Of a DNA stretch of 64,000 nt, positions 1-11,592 are shown one piece after another. Below the pieces are notes generated by a model. That model ran no database searches. It was not told the DNA's origin and saw only the letters and a program-made list of their open reading frames with translations. Every line of letters starts with the position of its first letter. Positions within the stretch are counted from its first letter, which is position 1. Position numbers and translations under genes: made by a program. Origin of the DNA: Megascapheus bottae. Lineage: Eukaryota > Chordata > Mammalia > Rodentia > Geomyidae. Location of the stretch: positions 29,740,001 to 29,804,000 of the forward strand of contig JANJXV010000013.1 in the NCBI GenBank assembly GCA_024803745.1. The letters are read 5' to 3'.

Positions 1-651
1 ATACTGTCTCTAGATATTCTCAAATGCTCAAGAGATTTTTTTTTATGATTAGTACAAGTAGTAATGGTATTAGTACAAGTAGTAATGGCATTTTTCTGAG
101 ATCTCTCTTGTGTCCATTTTAAACATCACCCTTTATTTTTTATTTAAAGCCAAATTATTATGACTCCTCCTATTCCCTTATAGGAGAGAATGTTCATGAC
201 TTCTTCCAGTGGTCTATTGGTAGGTTAAAAATCCACCTCCAATGAAATAATCTAATGGAACATCAATCAAATTGGTTCTTGAATCTGGAATTGGCCTGTG
301 CTTCATGGTGACTGTGCATCTGCATTCCAATTTGCTTAATTTTTGACTGTCCAACTGGCTTCTAATAGTCAATTCTACTTCCAAGTGGATTCATTCATGG
401 TCTGGCAAGCTGGTGTGGCCTGTTGATTTCTTTCCATTGGTTTTTCTCTCTCTGGATTGGCATTTTGTAAAATATTGGGCAAGTTCCAAGACAGACTGCC
501 CTAAAACAAGAGAAGTAGAAATTACCACTTCCTGGAATCTTGGCCCACAAACTATATCTAGAATAAACTGTATCATACTCTATTAGCCAATTAATCTCAG
601 AGGCCTTAGTCGAGGAAAGATCCATCCCATAATAAAACAATTGACACAATG

Positions 652-760
652 AATTTGGCATGGTGACACATGCCTGTAATCCCAGTACTTGGAAGGTTGT
701 GACAGCATTTTCAATCTGATGCCAACCCTAGGTTACATAGTGAGACATTGTTTTGAAAAT
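652..760 (+). repeat. Old B1 (7SL-derived) SINE
   Basis: The sequence carries the B1/Alu landmarks in order: tggtgacacatgcctgtaatcccag, then an aaccctaggttacatagtgagac segment, then an A-rich end. It is diverged and monomeric. Confidence 0.8.
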
Positions 761-801
761 AATAGCAGTAGAAAATAAGAACTGACCAAAAATAATATTT
801 A

Positions 802-979
802 AAAAATAATCATATTGGGGGGAAAACAAGATGAGGGGTGGGGGTTGGGGGGAGGGAAATGGGGACCAAGACATGAGAAAGGATATCAATGTATGTGAAT
901 TAATGCACTTTCTATCTGACAAATATAATGTAACCCTTGTATTAATTACAATAAAAATATATGAAAAAACAATCATATT
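802..979 (+). mobile_element. Severely 5'-truncated LINE-1 3' end with target-site duplication
   Basis: Positions 817-964 hold only the end of the L1 3' UTR: the G-rich polypurine tract (ggggtgggggttgggggg), the gaccaagacatgagaaagg block, and the caataaaaatatatgaaaa terminus. Flanking direct repeats at 802-816 and 965-979 read aaaaaYaatcatatt with one mismatch. This shows insertion by target-primed reverse transcription. Confidence 0.88.
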
Positions 980-2100
980 TTAGGCTACCAGTTAATTCAC
1001 TCAGTACATTGATTTAACTATTACTAGATGAGTCTTTATATTATATGATTATTAACACATTTTACTCCTTGAATAAAGAATATTTGGGTGATTGGTCTTT
1101 AAAGTGCAGGAAGAAAACTAAGGCATTAATAGAAGAAATGGAAGGTATTAAACAGAGTGAAATAAGGAAGAAATTCAGTAAGAACAACTCCATAGATTTA
1201 CATCAGCTTGATGCTATAAATTTTGCTTTCCAGTTGACAATTTGACAGTGCCATAGCTAGGCAAATCTGTTATGTTATAGTTTTTTACATGAGAAGTCAA
1301 AATAATTCTCAATGGGCTAAAGCTCAGGTAGTAAACAGGGCTGCATTTCTTTCAAGAGAATATTTCTTTACATTTTGAAGTTTCTAGAAGTTGCATTATT
1401 CCTCATACCTTGGCCCATTCTTTTCTTCTGTGTTCACACTGACAATGTAGCTTCTCTCATTATCTCTGACTGGACTGCTCATGTGTGACAGAAGAGGAGT
1501 GTATGCCATTGTTTAAATTTATGTATCTCAGATCATTTTTCTTTTAATCAATTATTATGTTACTTTGAGGATAATAGACATTTGTCAAATAAAGGAGTAT
1601 TAATCTAATATTTCCATAGATGCACACAGGTGTACAGTGAACAAATTCTTCCCTTCACCATATTCACATTCCTCCTTCCCTTCGTAAAAATGATATACGT
1701 TTTTATATAATTTTAATGACATATAGAAGTTGTGCATTAGTTATACAAGGATTTTCATTTTGATGATGCATACAATGTGTTCAGATCAAATTCATCCCCT
1801 GTATTTCATTCCCTTCATTTTTCCCAAAGCTTTATTTAAAAATGTTTTAAAAGAATTAATTATTCTATATACATATATGCAAGTAAGCTATTTGGACTTT
1901 ATTAATCTTTATTCACCTTTATCATTCAGTGATACTCACTGAATCACAAACTAAGCTTATTTTTCATTTCTGCATTTTGTTTTAATTTTTGCATATATGA
2001 TACTAAGGTTTAATTGTACCAAATATTTCCTGCAAGGTATTTCAGATGTGCATGTATTTGACAAGAACAGACTTCTCAATAGCTTTCTGTGTTCCAAGTT

Positions 2101-2262
2101 GGAGCTATGGTTCTAGTGATAGGGTGCCAGCCAAGTACTCATGAGGCCTTGAATTAAAACCCTAGGAAGGGAAGAAAGAAAGAAAAAAGAAAGAAAGAAA
2201 GAAGAAAGGAAGGAAGGAAGGAAAGAGGGAAAAGAAAGAGGAGAAAGAGAAATAAAGGGAGA
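2101..2262 (+). repeat. Old ID-like SINE with (GAAA/GAAG) tail
   Basis: An ID/tRNA-like body ends in a degraded B-box region (ttgaattaaaaccctagg) near 2165. It is followed by a purine tail of GAAA and GAAGG units that probably grew from the SINE A-tail. Confidence 0.6.
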
Positions 2263-2379
2263 GATTGTGAAAAAAATGAGAAAGATTGGGGACAGGATTG
2301 TAGCCAAATGGCTGTTACTTGAGGGGTTAGAAGGGCAACAGAAAAGGTGGAACAAGAGTGAACAAATCAGCCGTATTGC

Positions 2380-2570
2380 TCAGCAGACACTATGTGGAAA
2401 GTAAATGAACTGTATGTCTTGTGGGTGGGGACTGGAGGGAGAATCTGGGAGAAAGTGAGGGAAGAGGAGACATAATTTAAAAAGAACTGAGCTCATTTAC
2501 CTGATTCATGTAACTGTAACCCCTGTGCATACCACCTCTACCATAACAGTCAATCAATCAATAAACTGCC
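2380..2570 (+). repeat. Unidentified polypurine-rich element with L1-like 3' character
   Basis: The order is a G/A-rich purine tract (about 2420-2475), then a gtaactgtaacccctgtgcat segment, then a caatcaatcaataaac end. This resembles the 3' terminus of a LINE or a LINE-mobilised element, but it differs from the common L1 3' UTR of this window. I cannot name the family. Confidence 0.35.
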
Positions 2571-2707
2571 TTGATTGCTCAGTGAGTAGCATTATAGAAA
2601 ACTCATTACCTTTCTACTACCCAATTTTAAAGGATACTAGACATGAAGGGAATCTGGATGGCCAGATATTGCGTGAGGAAGAAAGGATTCCAACAAGAAC
2701 AATTTAG

Positions 2708-2945
2708 GACTGGGAATGTGGCTTAGTGGTACAGTACTTGCCCAGCATGCAGGAAGCCCTGGGTTCAATCCCTTAGTACCACACAAACAGACAAAGCTTG
2801 AAGAGTGGGTTTTGGGGGTTCAAATGGTAGAGTGTTAGCCCCTAGAGCAAAAGAAGCTCAGGGACAGTGCCTAAAACTACTTGAGTGCCAGCCCCAAGAC
2901 ATATTCTCAGGGACAGTACCCAAAATTGAGTTCAAGCCCCAGGGC

Positions 2946-2948
<3 letters not shown>
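2708..2948 (+). repeat. IDL-Geo dimeric SINE, with internal partial duplication
   Basis: The left tRNA-like monomer (gtggcttagtggtacag A box; ctgggttcaatccc B box) is followed by a diverged Geo monomer. The Geo 3' part (cagggacagtgcc and following) is present twice in altered form, so the copy is longer than usual. Its 3' end runs into a TG microsatellite. Confidence 0.8.

Positions 2949-3008
<60 letters not shown>
2949..3008 (+). repeat. (TG)n microsatellite
   Basis: About 27 TG dinucleotides sit directly at the 3' end of the preceding SINE, a common birthplace for microsatellites. An AT/TG-rich, less regular stretch continues to about 3150. Confidence 0.97.
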
Positions 3009-3009
<1 letters not shown>

Positions 3010-3149
3010 TTAGATGGAAATGTCATAGAGAAATCCAGTAATCTATACACAGATATTCATATATATATACATGCATATATGTGTGTGCATATATGTTTCT
3101 ATACATATACACATATATACATACAATCCTGTATGTGAGTACATATATG

Positions 3150-3640
3150 TTTTTGTTTTAGGTCTCATATTTGCATATGAAGAAAAATCAGATATTTGCC
3201 CTTCTGAACTTGGCTCACTTCATTTCCCTACAGATGACATAATTTTTTATGACTGAATAATGCATCTGCATACACCATATTTTTTCAATCCAGTAAACTA
3301 TTGTAGGACATCTTGATTGTTTCAATTGATAGGCTATTGTAAATAGTATTGTAGTAAACATGAAGGTGTAAGCATTTCTACTGTATGATGATTTACATTC
3401 TTTTATCTATGTATCTTGATATATCTTTATCTATGTATCGTGATATATCATGGTATATGTCTCTGAACTGTAGGAACACTATGGAAATCCCAAATCAATC
3501 ATAATGATAATCAGCAAACATACAGGCACTATCAAACGCTGATGAGGAGCTTAAGAAAAGGGCCCATATATACCTATGGTGGTAATACAGTAGAATAATA
3601 ATTCTTAAAATATTGCTTAAGTACACAGATATAATTTTTG
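3150..3640. mobile_element. Old L1M-like fragments in opposite orientations
   Basis: About 3150-3470 resembles the complement of the L1 ORF2 C-terminal region (the gactgaataatgcatctg and ccatattttttcaatcca parts). About 3476-3640 resembles sense L1 ORF2 (aaatcccaaatcaatcataatgataat onward). Both are heavily diverged, with no intact frame. Confidence 0.5.
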
Positions 3641-3661
3641 TAAAATTATTTGTAACATATA

Positions 3662-3913
3662 CCATACATCATTTTTTTTTCCTGTCATGGGTCTTGAACT
3701 CTGGCCTGGGTTCTGTCCTTGAGCTCTTCAGCTCAAGGCTACCACCCTACCCTTGAGCCACAGCCCCACTTCCAGTGTTTTAGTGATTAACTGGAGATAA
3801 GAGTTTCTTGGCTTTGTATTACCTGGGCTGGCTTTGAACCTCGTCCCTTAGATCACAGACTCCTGAGTAGCTAGGATTACAGGTGTGAGCCACAGTGCCC
3901 AGCCATACTTCAT
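3662..3913 (-). repeat. 7SL-Geo dimeric SINE with TSD
   Basis: Read on the minus strand, a 7SL/B1-like left monomer (ggctcacacctgtaatcctagctactcagg) is followed by cttatctccagttaatcac and then the Geo right monomer and an A-tail. Flanking repeats ccatacatcat (3662-3672) and ccatacttcat (3903-3913) match with one mismatch, so the dimer inserted as one unit. Confidence 0.85.
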
Positions 3914-5317
3914 ATTTTTAATAATTAAAACAATTCTTTTCAAATGATTCAATGACAGAACTTGAAATTAGAAATGAAAGGCAATAAAACACAATCAATA
4001 GATTCTATTGTAAGAGGAATATTTTTTCCCTAAATATCTCAATGGGAGTTCTAGAATTCAAAGAATTATATCTGCCTGGCTAACCTTTCATATCAGAAAT
4101 ATTCCTTATTTTACAAAACTTCTTTTTAACTTTTAGAAAAATTACAGAAACTTGCCTGAAATGAGTCCATTTTGTTTCTGAATTTTCTTACCTCTTCCTT
4201 TGGTCTTTCTGTTTACCCTAATTTCTAAATTCCAGATCACAAGTAAAAGTCACAAAAAGAAAAAAAAATAAATCCTTACAAATAAATGTTTATCTCAGAA
4301 GTTGGATGATAATTTTTACAATAGTCATGATGGTTCAAAGCTTAAATAATCCTTAAAAAAGATTCATACAATCCCCAGTAAATGAGATCTCTTCATCTAT
4401 CTCTGTAAGCATGTCAGTTTGATGCAATTATAAGGAAATATGTGTACATGTCTTAAATGCAAATTAATAGATGTTATATAAAACATGGTGTTAATATTTG
4501 CATGATTTGTCTGTATTTGCTATGCATGTATGTTTCAATTTTGTACATGAAGGGCATAGAATATAGATGTGTAGAGATTATTTCATCATTAGTAAGTAAA
4601 TAGCCCTGTAACATGGCATTTTATAATTATGTATATTATCTAATCTACTCCTTCAGAACTGGGGACAGGGACAGCTTAAGTGGGAAGAAAGTGTGAGAGA
4701 AAGGAAACCTCCTTGTTCTCCACACTTTTTCTGAAAATTTGAAATAGACTAAGAAAGAACAGTGATTCTACATCCCCTGTCACTGGGGAGAACAAAGGAT
4801 AATCACTGAAGACAGCTTTAAAGCCATCTTGCTCTGGAGGTTAAACTGGACTGTAGCAATCAGTACTAATAAGCTTCACTAAGCAGCCTTTATCTGCCAT
4901 TTATTTGTCTTACCAAAAATTCCTCTCAGAAATTCAGGGATCTTTGAAGATCACTTGAAAATTTAATTTTCTTTTTCAGATGCACAGTTAACTTAGAAAT
5001 GTTACTTATTTGATAATTTCTTATTCCTTGGTATCTTCAATATAGGTGTATGTGTATGGTATCTCCAGTGCATGTGTGAATGCATATATGTTCATACACA
5101 CACATATATATATAATATTTGTATAATTATGTACATATATGTTTGTGTGTATATAATTTCTTATTCTTCAGGAGTCTGATGTCTACAAAAATATATTATA
5201 TATAGTAGATATATTTTATATATAATTCTGTTTACTTTTCTTCTATTAACCTGTTTTAAGGGTTGACTATTGTAAGAATGAATGAGGAATTTACTTTCTT
5301 TTCAAGGATCAGTTTTA
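3914..5317. other. Intergenic stretch, no gene seen
   Basis: AT-rich DNA with no recognisable coding exon. It includes an irregular TA/TG/CA-rich tract at about 5070-5155 and a TA-rich tract at about 5190-5225. No younger SINE or L1 copy was recognised. Confidence 0.6.
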
Positions 5318-5412
5318 GAGCTAGAAGTCTGATTCCAACAGTATAGTGACTGACTTTCAAGGAAGACATTCTGAGTTCAATCCTCTTTACTGACAAGATA
5401 AAAAAAAACAAA
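5318..5412 (+). repeat. Old ID-like SINE
   Basis: A degraded tRNA-like body (agctagaagtctgattcc onward) ends in the B-box-like ctgagttcaatcctc segment and then a tail of a run of A. It is monomeric and diverged. Confidence 0.5.
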
Positions 5413-7504
5413 TGTATAGCAACAAAGTTGTATAATATAGAAACATCAAAATTTCAGGGATAAAAACAGTTTTTATCTTATTTTCCCAGGTAGGGTTTCC
5501 TGAAAACACAACCACCAACTAAAGGTGAACTGAATAGGCAAAATGAAGAAGAATGCTCACTTCTGTCTCTCACAATCCATCATGTATTTAATATCAGTGC
5601 AACGCCGATTACCAATGCCACTGAGCATTAACTTGATGCAAACAGGCATCTCTCAGAGGAATTAAGGAACTTGAGTAGGCAGAGACCATGATGAGGACTG
5701 GTGGCTGGTGGCATCCCTACAATACAATAGAAAAAACATCTTACACTCCAAGACAATAATGCAAGAACGCTAAGATGCTGAATACACAGGAACTCACACA
5801 TGTAAACCAGTCTTTTTGTCTACTTCACATTCAATGCTTTAGTATATCAGAGATATAATAAAAAGTACATACTTTATAGTGAATACTTCCATTGACATAA
5901 TTGTTGTCATTAAGTCATAAAGAATAAGGCTGAATCCTAGTCTTCAGTCTTACTGTGTGAATTAGGAACATTCATTTTCAACCTATTATGTTTACTTTCT
6001 TCAAATGTAAAACAATAAAACCTGTATCATAAGATTTTCATTGAAGTTCTATGTACTACATAAACAATCTTGTAATTCAGGCATAAGAATAGCACAGGTT
6101 CCTACACTGGCAGTCTTAACGATGTAGTGTCATATTTCAAGAATGGAAACAACAGTGTGTGCTTGGGCTAAACAATTTTTTGAAGAAAAGCATACAACCA
6201 AAGAGCTGTTGTATTTTTGCTCTATTATCCTTTAATATAAATAAATATTTTATTTTTTTTCTGTTCTATTATTTATGAGCACTGTAAGCAGTTATGGGAG
6301 CTTTGAGCAGCTTGAAAAACTCCTCCATAGAGAAACGTGATCTAATTTATAAATGAGAACACTTAGCAAAAATATTTCGATTCACTGTTCTTGGGGGTTT
6401 GGCTAAAGTCACAGTGATTCTGTTCTGGTACAAAAATGCTTTGCACAACATTGACTTCCTTGCTGAAAGTAATTTGTGATGAAGTCACTCCTGGACTAAA
6501 ATCTGCCTGTCTTATCCATAAGGAAAATCAATAAAAAGGATGGAGAGTTCTTTGAAGCCATTGTTAAGAGCTGAAGCCTTTTGATACTTTAGTGCTACCT
6601 TTGACTGCCTTTCTTTTGTAAAAAGAGGAAAGATACTGACACAGAGAAGATAATTTGCAGCTTCACTGAAGCCAGGAACCATCCAAGTCCTACTTACATT
6701 ATCATAAATTAGAGTGGTGTGTGAAGATTGTCTGTGTGAAGAAGCATCTCTTATCAATAAAATGATGAGTGTCTAAGGGTGATTTGAACACCATTTTATT
6801 TATTTGAGATATTTATTTGAATTTTTTCAATGCTTAGTGAAGTTTTCAATATTCTTGTTTCATTTCAAATCTACTAAAGCACAACTTGATTTTTTTCAAG
6901 TAACTTCATTGTTTAAAAAAAAAACATCAAAAAGTCCCAAAGACAATAATAGCAGTGCTGTATAATAATAAAAAAAACTTCAAGATGAATTATATTTGGA
7001 AGAATTTTTTATTGAACTATGAGGTTTTTTCCATTTATTTGCAGCCAGGTTTTAGATTGAAGATATAATACTAATTTCCTTTTGCAAAAAATTATAAATT
7101 ATGTTACATGTATTCGAGAGGTCCACAGCATAATGTTATGGAATAGTGGAACGGTTCAGTCATTTTTCTGAAGCCCATTCACTAAAACACATGTGAAAAC
7201 TAGGGTATTATGCTATTTTCTTTCCTCTTGGTGTATGTGCAAATTAAATGAGTCTTGCCGGTAACCAAGGATATGTGCTTAAATGATTTTGTTCTCTAGT
7301 CCTACAAGTCTTCATAATACTTGGAATAGGATGTGGATGAAGATTATATCTAGTATGCCATGACTGAGTCCTTGTGTGCTTTAGTTATTTTTCAAAGAGC
7401 CTCTCATGCTTTTGGCACAGGACTGAAACACAGGCTGCAAGCACCTTTATGTACACCTTCCCTCCTCACAGAAAGTCTAGGTACACATGCCCAGTGCATT
7501 TCTT
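5413..7504. other. Intergenic stretch, largely unique
   Basis: No recognisable gene. The stretch near 5490-5740 (beginning tagggtttcctgaaaacaca) has the feel of an ancient interspersed repeat, which I cannot assign. The rest appears single-copy, with only short chance frames. Confidence 0.5.
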
Positions 7505-7612
7505 GAAGAGAGCCCTCTAGCTTTAACCTAATCTGGCCTCTAACTTCGATCCTCCCATTGTTGCTTCTGAAGTAGCTGGAATTGTACACATGGACCAATG
7601 TGCCCTATTTGT
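7505..7612 (-). repeat. Old B1-like SINE
   Basis: The + strand shows an antisense B1 order: aatctggcctctaacttcgatcctccc, then gaagtagctggaattgtacac, then a degraded left end. It is strongly diverged. Confidence 0.55.
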
Positions 7613-8531
7613 TTAAACCACCTCAATATCAACATTGTAATATTTATCTCTTTATCACTGGATTCTAAAAGTTCCATTTACATTTCAAACTTAAATAAGC
7701 CCACTGAAAAATTCCTGAAATGTAGAGATTTCTTTCTGCTGTCATTGGGTAAGCACTAGACTAGAGTGCCTTTCTTTCTTCTGACTGATGATGCTATCTA
7801 CTCAAAATTTCCTGGTACTTTCAGCCATTTTCTGAGTTCTTTCTTCAGTTTCATCATTTAATTAATCTATGCTTGTGTCTCTCTACACCATTTTAACTAC
7901 TCTGGCATTATAATAATTCTCAGTAATGAACACTAATTCTTTTTCTTTTCTTTTTTTAGCCTTCTTAGAAACTGGCTTGACTATTCATAGCCCCTTAAAC
8001 TTTATGAATTCTAGAAGCTACCAGGTTAAAAATAATAATTGGTATTATATTGAATTATTGATGACCTGAAGAAAATTAGTTTCCTTGTGTGATAAGAAAT
8101 CACTTATGGGACCATTATAATATTGTGCTTATTCAAAACTTACATTTCTTCTCATATTTGTAGCTTTTTTTTCCCTTGAAAGAACTTTGTTTTTATGTTG
8201 GAAAACACACTTGCTTCTGGTAAGTCAGCACAGAATTTTACACTTTATTGTGAATAATATCAAGACATATTAAATCCTCCATATTTTAGTGACATTATCA
8301 GTTCTTTTTTTAAAGATTTTTGGCTTACTATAAATAGATAGTATTGAAATTGTATCCTGACAGATCTGATTTTATACAGTATTTATTTCAAGTACCTATC
8401 ATTTACAAATGATAAAAGTAAAGGGCATGAAATAAAAATATTTCTCTGGAATTCTATAATTCTATAATAATATAAATTATTATTATTATTATTTGTTATG
8501 ATAAGCCCACAGACTAGAGAATCTAATATTG
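7613..8531. other. Intergenic stretch, nothing recognised
   Basis: AT-rich sequence with a short (TAT)n stretch near 8475-8495. No coding exon and no identifiable mobile element. Confidence 0.5.
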
Positions 8532-8744
8532 AACTTGTCATATTGAGCCAGTTGTGAGGCATGAGCTCAGGGCCTGAGCACTGTCCTTGGACTTTCTCAA
8601 GGCTAGAGCTCTACCACTTGAGTCTCAGCACCACTTCCAGCTTTTTTCTATGTATGTGGTACCAAGTAATTGAACCTGGGTCTTCATGCATGCTATGCAA
8701 GCACTTTACCAGTAGGCCAAACTTCCGGCCTCTAAACTTGTCAT
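8532..8744 (-). repeat. IDL-Geo dimeric SINE with TSD
   Basis: The antisense copy has the Geo monomer first on the + strand (gagctcagggcctgagcactg) and then the IDL monomer ending gtaggccaaacttccggcc. Direct repeats aacttgtcat lie at 8532-8541 and 8735-8744. The extreme 3' end (Geo tail) is shortened. Confidence 0.85.
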
Positions 8745-9296
8745 TTTTTATTCTTTATTTTTCTAGATTTTCTCAAGAACAAGGTTCATACCATAAGTAC
8801 TACATGGAAAAACATCACAGCAATTAGAGAAGCAGAGACAGTGTCATATGGCTTTCAATAATATGAAAAAATACTTAAGATGATCAACTGTGTAAAAAAT
8901 GCATTCAGATAATAGTTTTGGAGGATATGTTTGGGCCTTTGAGCCTTGGGAAATACAGCAATCAGATCCAGAAATGTGTGGAACAAAACCATTTCTTTCA
9001 AGTTCAAAGGAGGTCAAGTAAGAGCTCTCCCTTACTGATTCAAGATCTTCCACTAAGGCCCAACCTCTTAACGCTTTCACCTTTTGCCAGTAGTGCCAAA
9101 CTGGGAACTAAGACATGTTTAACATACGGCTTTTGTGGGGGTACATTTAAGTTAGGGCCTACTTAGATGCTAATGGGAAGACAATCTTAGCTACTCATTA
9201 TATTACAATCTAAGGATTTCAGTTCAGAGCCAGACTATCCAGACAAATCCATTAGGATAAAACCGGATATAAATACCCTTAGTTAACCAACAAAAA

Positions 9297-9352
9297 GCTA
9301 GAACTGGAGAAATGGCTTAAGTGACAGAGCACTAGCCTGAGGGGGGAAAAAT
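9297..9352 (+). repeat. Truncated Geo/ID-type monomer
   Basis: Only the A-box-bearing start survives (gaaatggcttaagtgacagagcactagcctgag), followed by a short G/A run. The B-box half is missing. Confidence 0.5.
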
Positions 9353-9721
9353 GTTAAGCATTCTTTAGGCTACAGCAAAAAGGTGGTGAAGCATGGAGCA
9401 GATCCTTTATTCTGTTTTTCAGAGAAAGGATCAAGTATTGCTAGACTGAATACTTTCAAGGAATTTTAGGCCTGAGATGTTACTAGTTTTCTAGTGTCTG
9501 ATATTTTTGTAAGTATGATAATAGTAGGGCTAGTGTTAAGAGCCTAATAAAATGAATGGTCATGTTATGGCTGAGGATTGGCTGCTTTTCATGTGAGTTG
9601 TGCTATTCACACAAGTCATTTGCTATCTCAAGAATGAACTGGCTATCCTTGATAGAGAAATTCTTTCCAATGGCTGCAAGGGCCTACATGTTAGCACACT
9701 GGAAGAAAAGAAAATAAGAAT

Positions 9722-9925
9722 GAGGTCAGAGATGGTGGCTCATGCCTATAATCCTGACTGATCAGGATGCTGAGATCTGAGAATCAAAGTTTGAAGCCAG
9801 TGCTGGCAGAAAGTACATGAGAGTCTAAGAACAATCTCACAGATTTCCCTGGTTTGGACTGCAGTCTTCAGATCTAAACCTCCTGAGTGGCTTAGATTAC
9901 AGGCATGAGCTACAAGTGCCAGCTG
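9722..9925. repeat. Head-to-head pair of 7SL/B1-like monomers
   Basis: Positions 9727-9836 carry a sense 7SL/B1-like monomer (gtggctcatgcctataatcctga). Positions about 9840-9925 carry the antisense counterpart (cctcctgagtggcttagattacaggcatgagc). Neither is followed by a Geo monomer. The arms can pair into a hairpin in RNA. Confidence 0.7.
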
Positions 9926-10159
9926 TTTCTTGAATATGTGGTACAACTGTCTTACAAATTGCTTTGAAGTTTTCTTTAATAGGAGAGGAAAGTATCATGG
10001 ATTAATTATGACTTTTTTTAAGGGTGAGGTTAAATTTAGTGTTTCAATGAAGATGAAAGTAAAACTTTAGAATTATCTAGAGACCATTAATTTCACTTAT
10101 AGAAATGATATGCTGGAATCTTTTATTCTGTTAATCTCCAAGGCACAGAAAGAAAAAAA

Positions 10160-10373
10160 TGTATGGACCAAGAGGTTGTCTGAGTGGTAGAGTGCCTGCC
10201 TAGAAGCCCTGGGTTTAATTCCTCTGTACCACATACACAGAAAAAGCCAGAAGTGGCTCTGTGGCTCAGGTGGTAGAGCACTAGCCTTAAAAAGGCACAA
10301 GGACAGTGCTCAGGCCCTAAATTCAAGCCCTAGGATATATATATGCATATATAATAAACATATATATATGTCT
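10160..10373 (+). repeat. IDL-Geo dimeric SINE ending in AT microsatellite
   Basis: The left monomer has ttgtctgagtggtagagtgc and the right monomer ctgtggctcaggtggtagagc, ending near 10336 at caagccctagga. The tail has become a (TA)n/(TATGCA) repeat to about 10373. Confidence 0.85.
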
Positions 10374-10489
10374 ATGCATATTGCCATTAAATGATTTACT
10401 AGTGATACTCATCTTCAACATCTAAGCATGTTTACTTAGAGTTCTCATTCATGTATTTTCCATTCTGTTCACTCAACGGCCTCTCAGAG

Positions 10490-10630
10490 AGATTATACAT
10501 ATGGTATATATCATATTATAGGTCATATATGATATAGGAGATGTTATATTGGTGACATATACAATATATATCATGTATAGCTTACGTGTATCACATATAT
10601 GATATTATACCCTATACATATATATGACAA
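10490..10630. repeat. Irregular ATAT/GATATA-rich low-complexity tract
   Basis: Imperfect TATAT, GATAT and CATAT units occur over about 140 bases. The sequence is partly self-complementary. Confidence 0.6.
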
Positions 10631-10699
10631 TGGGATTAACCCAGAGATTTAAATCTTTTTGTTAAGTAGTCCCCATTTCAGCAGCATAGCTTCAGTGCC

Positions 10700-10808
10700 T
10701 TTTTCACAGTTATTTATTTATTTACTTTTAATGAGTTCTTATACTTTTTGCTGACTTCCACCTTATAGGTAGCTCAGATTAAAGCCATAAGCCACTATGT
10801 TCAGCAAC
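10700..10808 (-). repeat. Old 7SL/B1-like SINE fragment
   Basis: Antisense B1 signature (ataggtagctcagattaaagccataagccac) with a T-rich left end corresponding to the A-tail. It is heavily diverged. Confidence 0.5.
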
Positions 10809-10994
10809 AATAATGACATTTAAATTTCTGTTGTTGCACTTTAATGTCTACTAGAAATAGTAAAATACAAGATTTTCTAAGATTTTATTTATTAACTTTA
10901 TTTATTTCTTAAGTTGTTTGAACGCTTACCTTATTCTTGCTAGGCAAAGGCTGTGCCTCCTACATCACACTCCCCTTTTTCTGACCCCTTCTTT

Positions 10995-11412
10995 TGACGC
11001 GGCTGCTGGAGCTGGTGTACGGTTTGGAGAAAGGAGACCTCCATAAAAGTTGTTCAGCAGGAGAGAGTTTATTAGGAGAACTAAATCACTAGCCAGCACA
11101 AGATGAAGGTATGCAAAGAAGGTCTTATGGAGCACAGAAAGGATATTGAGAGAGAGAGGTGGCAGGGAGGAGATGAGATGGGGAAGTGACCTAAGAACAT
11201 AGGGAAAGGCTCACTGTTGAAAGGGAGCATGGCCAGGGCCTGATGACAAGGGCTCCCAGATCCAGGGGACCCTCCCTTGTCCCTGTGTGTGACAGTTACC
11301 AGAGTTAAGAGTTCTGGACAGGGGCTTCCAGAAAGGGCCACTTGTGCACTGAAGGAGAAAAATGGGGAAAAAGCCACTTTTTCCTGTGCAGCTCTAACAG
11401 CCAGCATTGTCA
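10995..11412 (-). mobile_element. Probable solo LTR of an endogenous retrovirus-like element
   Basis: Read on the minus strand, a 418-base segment starts TGACAATGCTGG and ends AGCCGCGTCA, so it has TG...CA termini. An AATAAA polyadenylation signal sits near the last quarter (complement at 11068-11073), followed by CTCTCTCCTGCTGAACAAC, typical of an R/U5 boundary. No gag, pol or env frame is adjacent. I could not find matching target-site duplications, so the exact ends are uncertain. The minus-strand open frame at 11081-11413 lies inside it and is not a known protein. Confidence 0.5.
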
Positions 11413-11486
11413 CGTAAGTTTCTTACCTATATATACCACCTAGCTGGATTTACAGATACATATCATCATCCCACTTGACTTACTTC

Positions 11487-11592
11487 ATTAACTCTATGCC
11501 CAGGCTGGTCTCAATCCTACCAAACTCAATCCTATCAATCTCCTCCCCAGTAGCTGGGATTATAGGCATGAGCCAAGGAAGACACCTGACTT
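11487..11592 (-). repeat. 7SL/B1-like SINE monomer
   Basis: Antisense order gcccaggctggtctcaatcc, then cagtagctgggattataggcatgagcc. This is a clear 7SL-derived monomer without a Geo partner. Confidence 0.75.

Noticed and set aside
11081..11413. A 110-codon minus-strand frame
   Set aside because: It lies within the LTR-like segment, has no recognisable domain, and its end coincides with the LTR end rather than gene signals.
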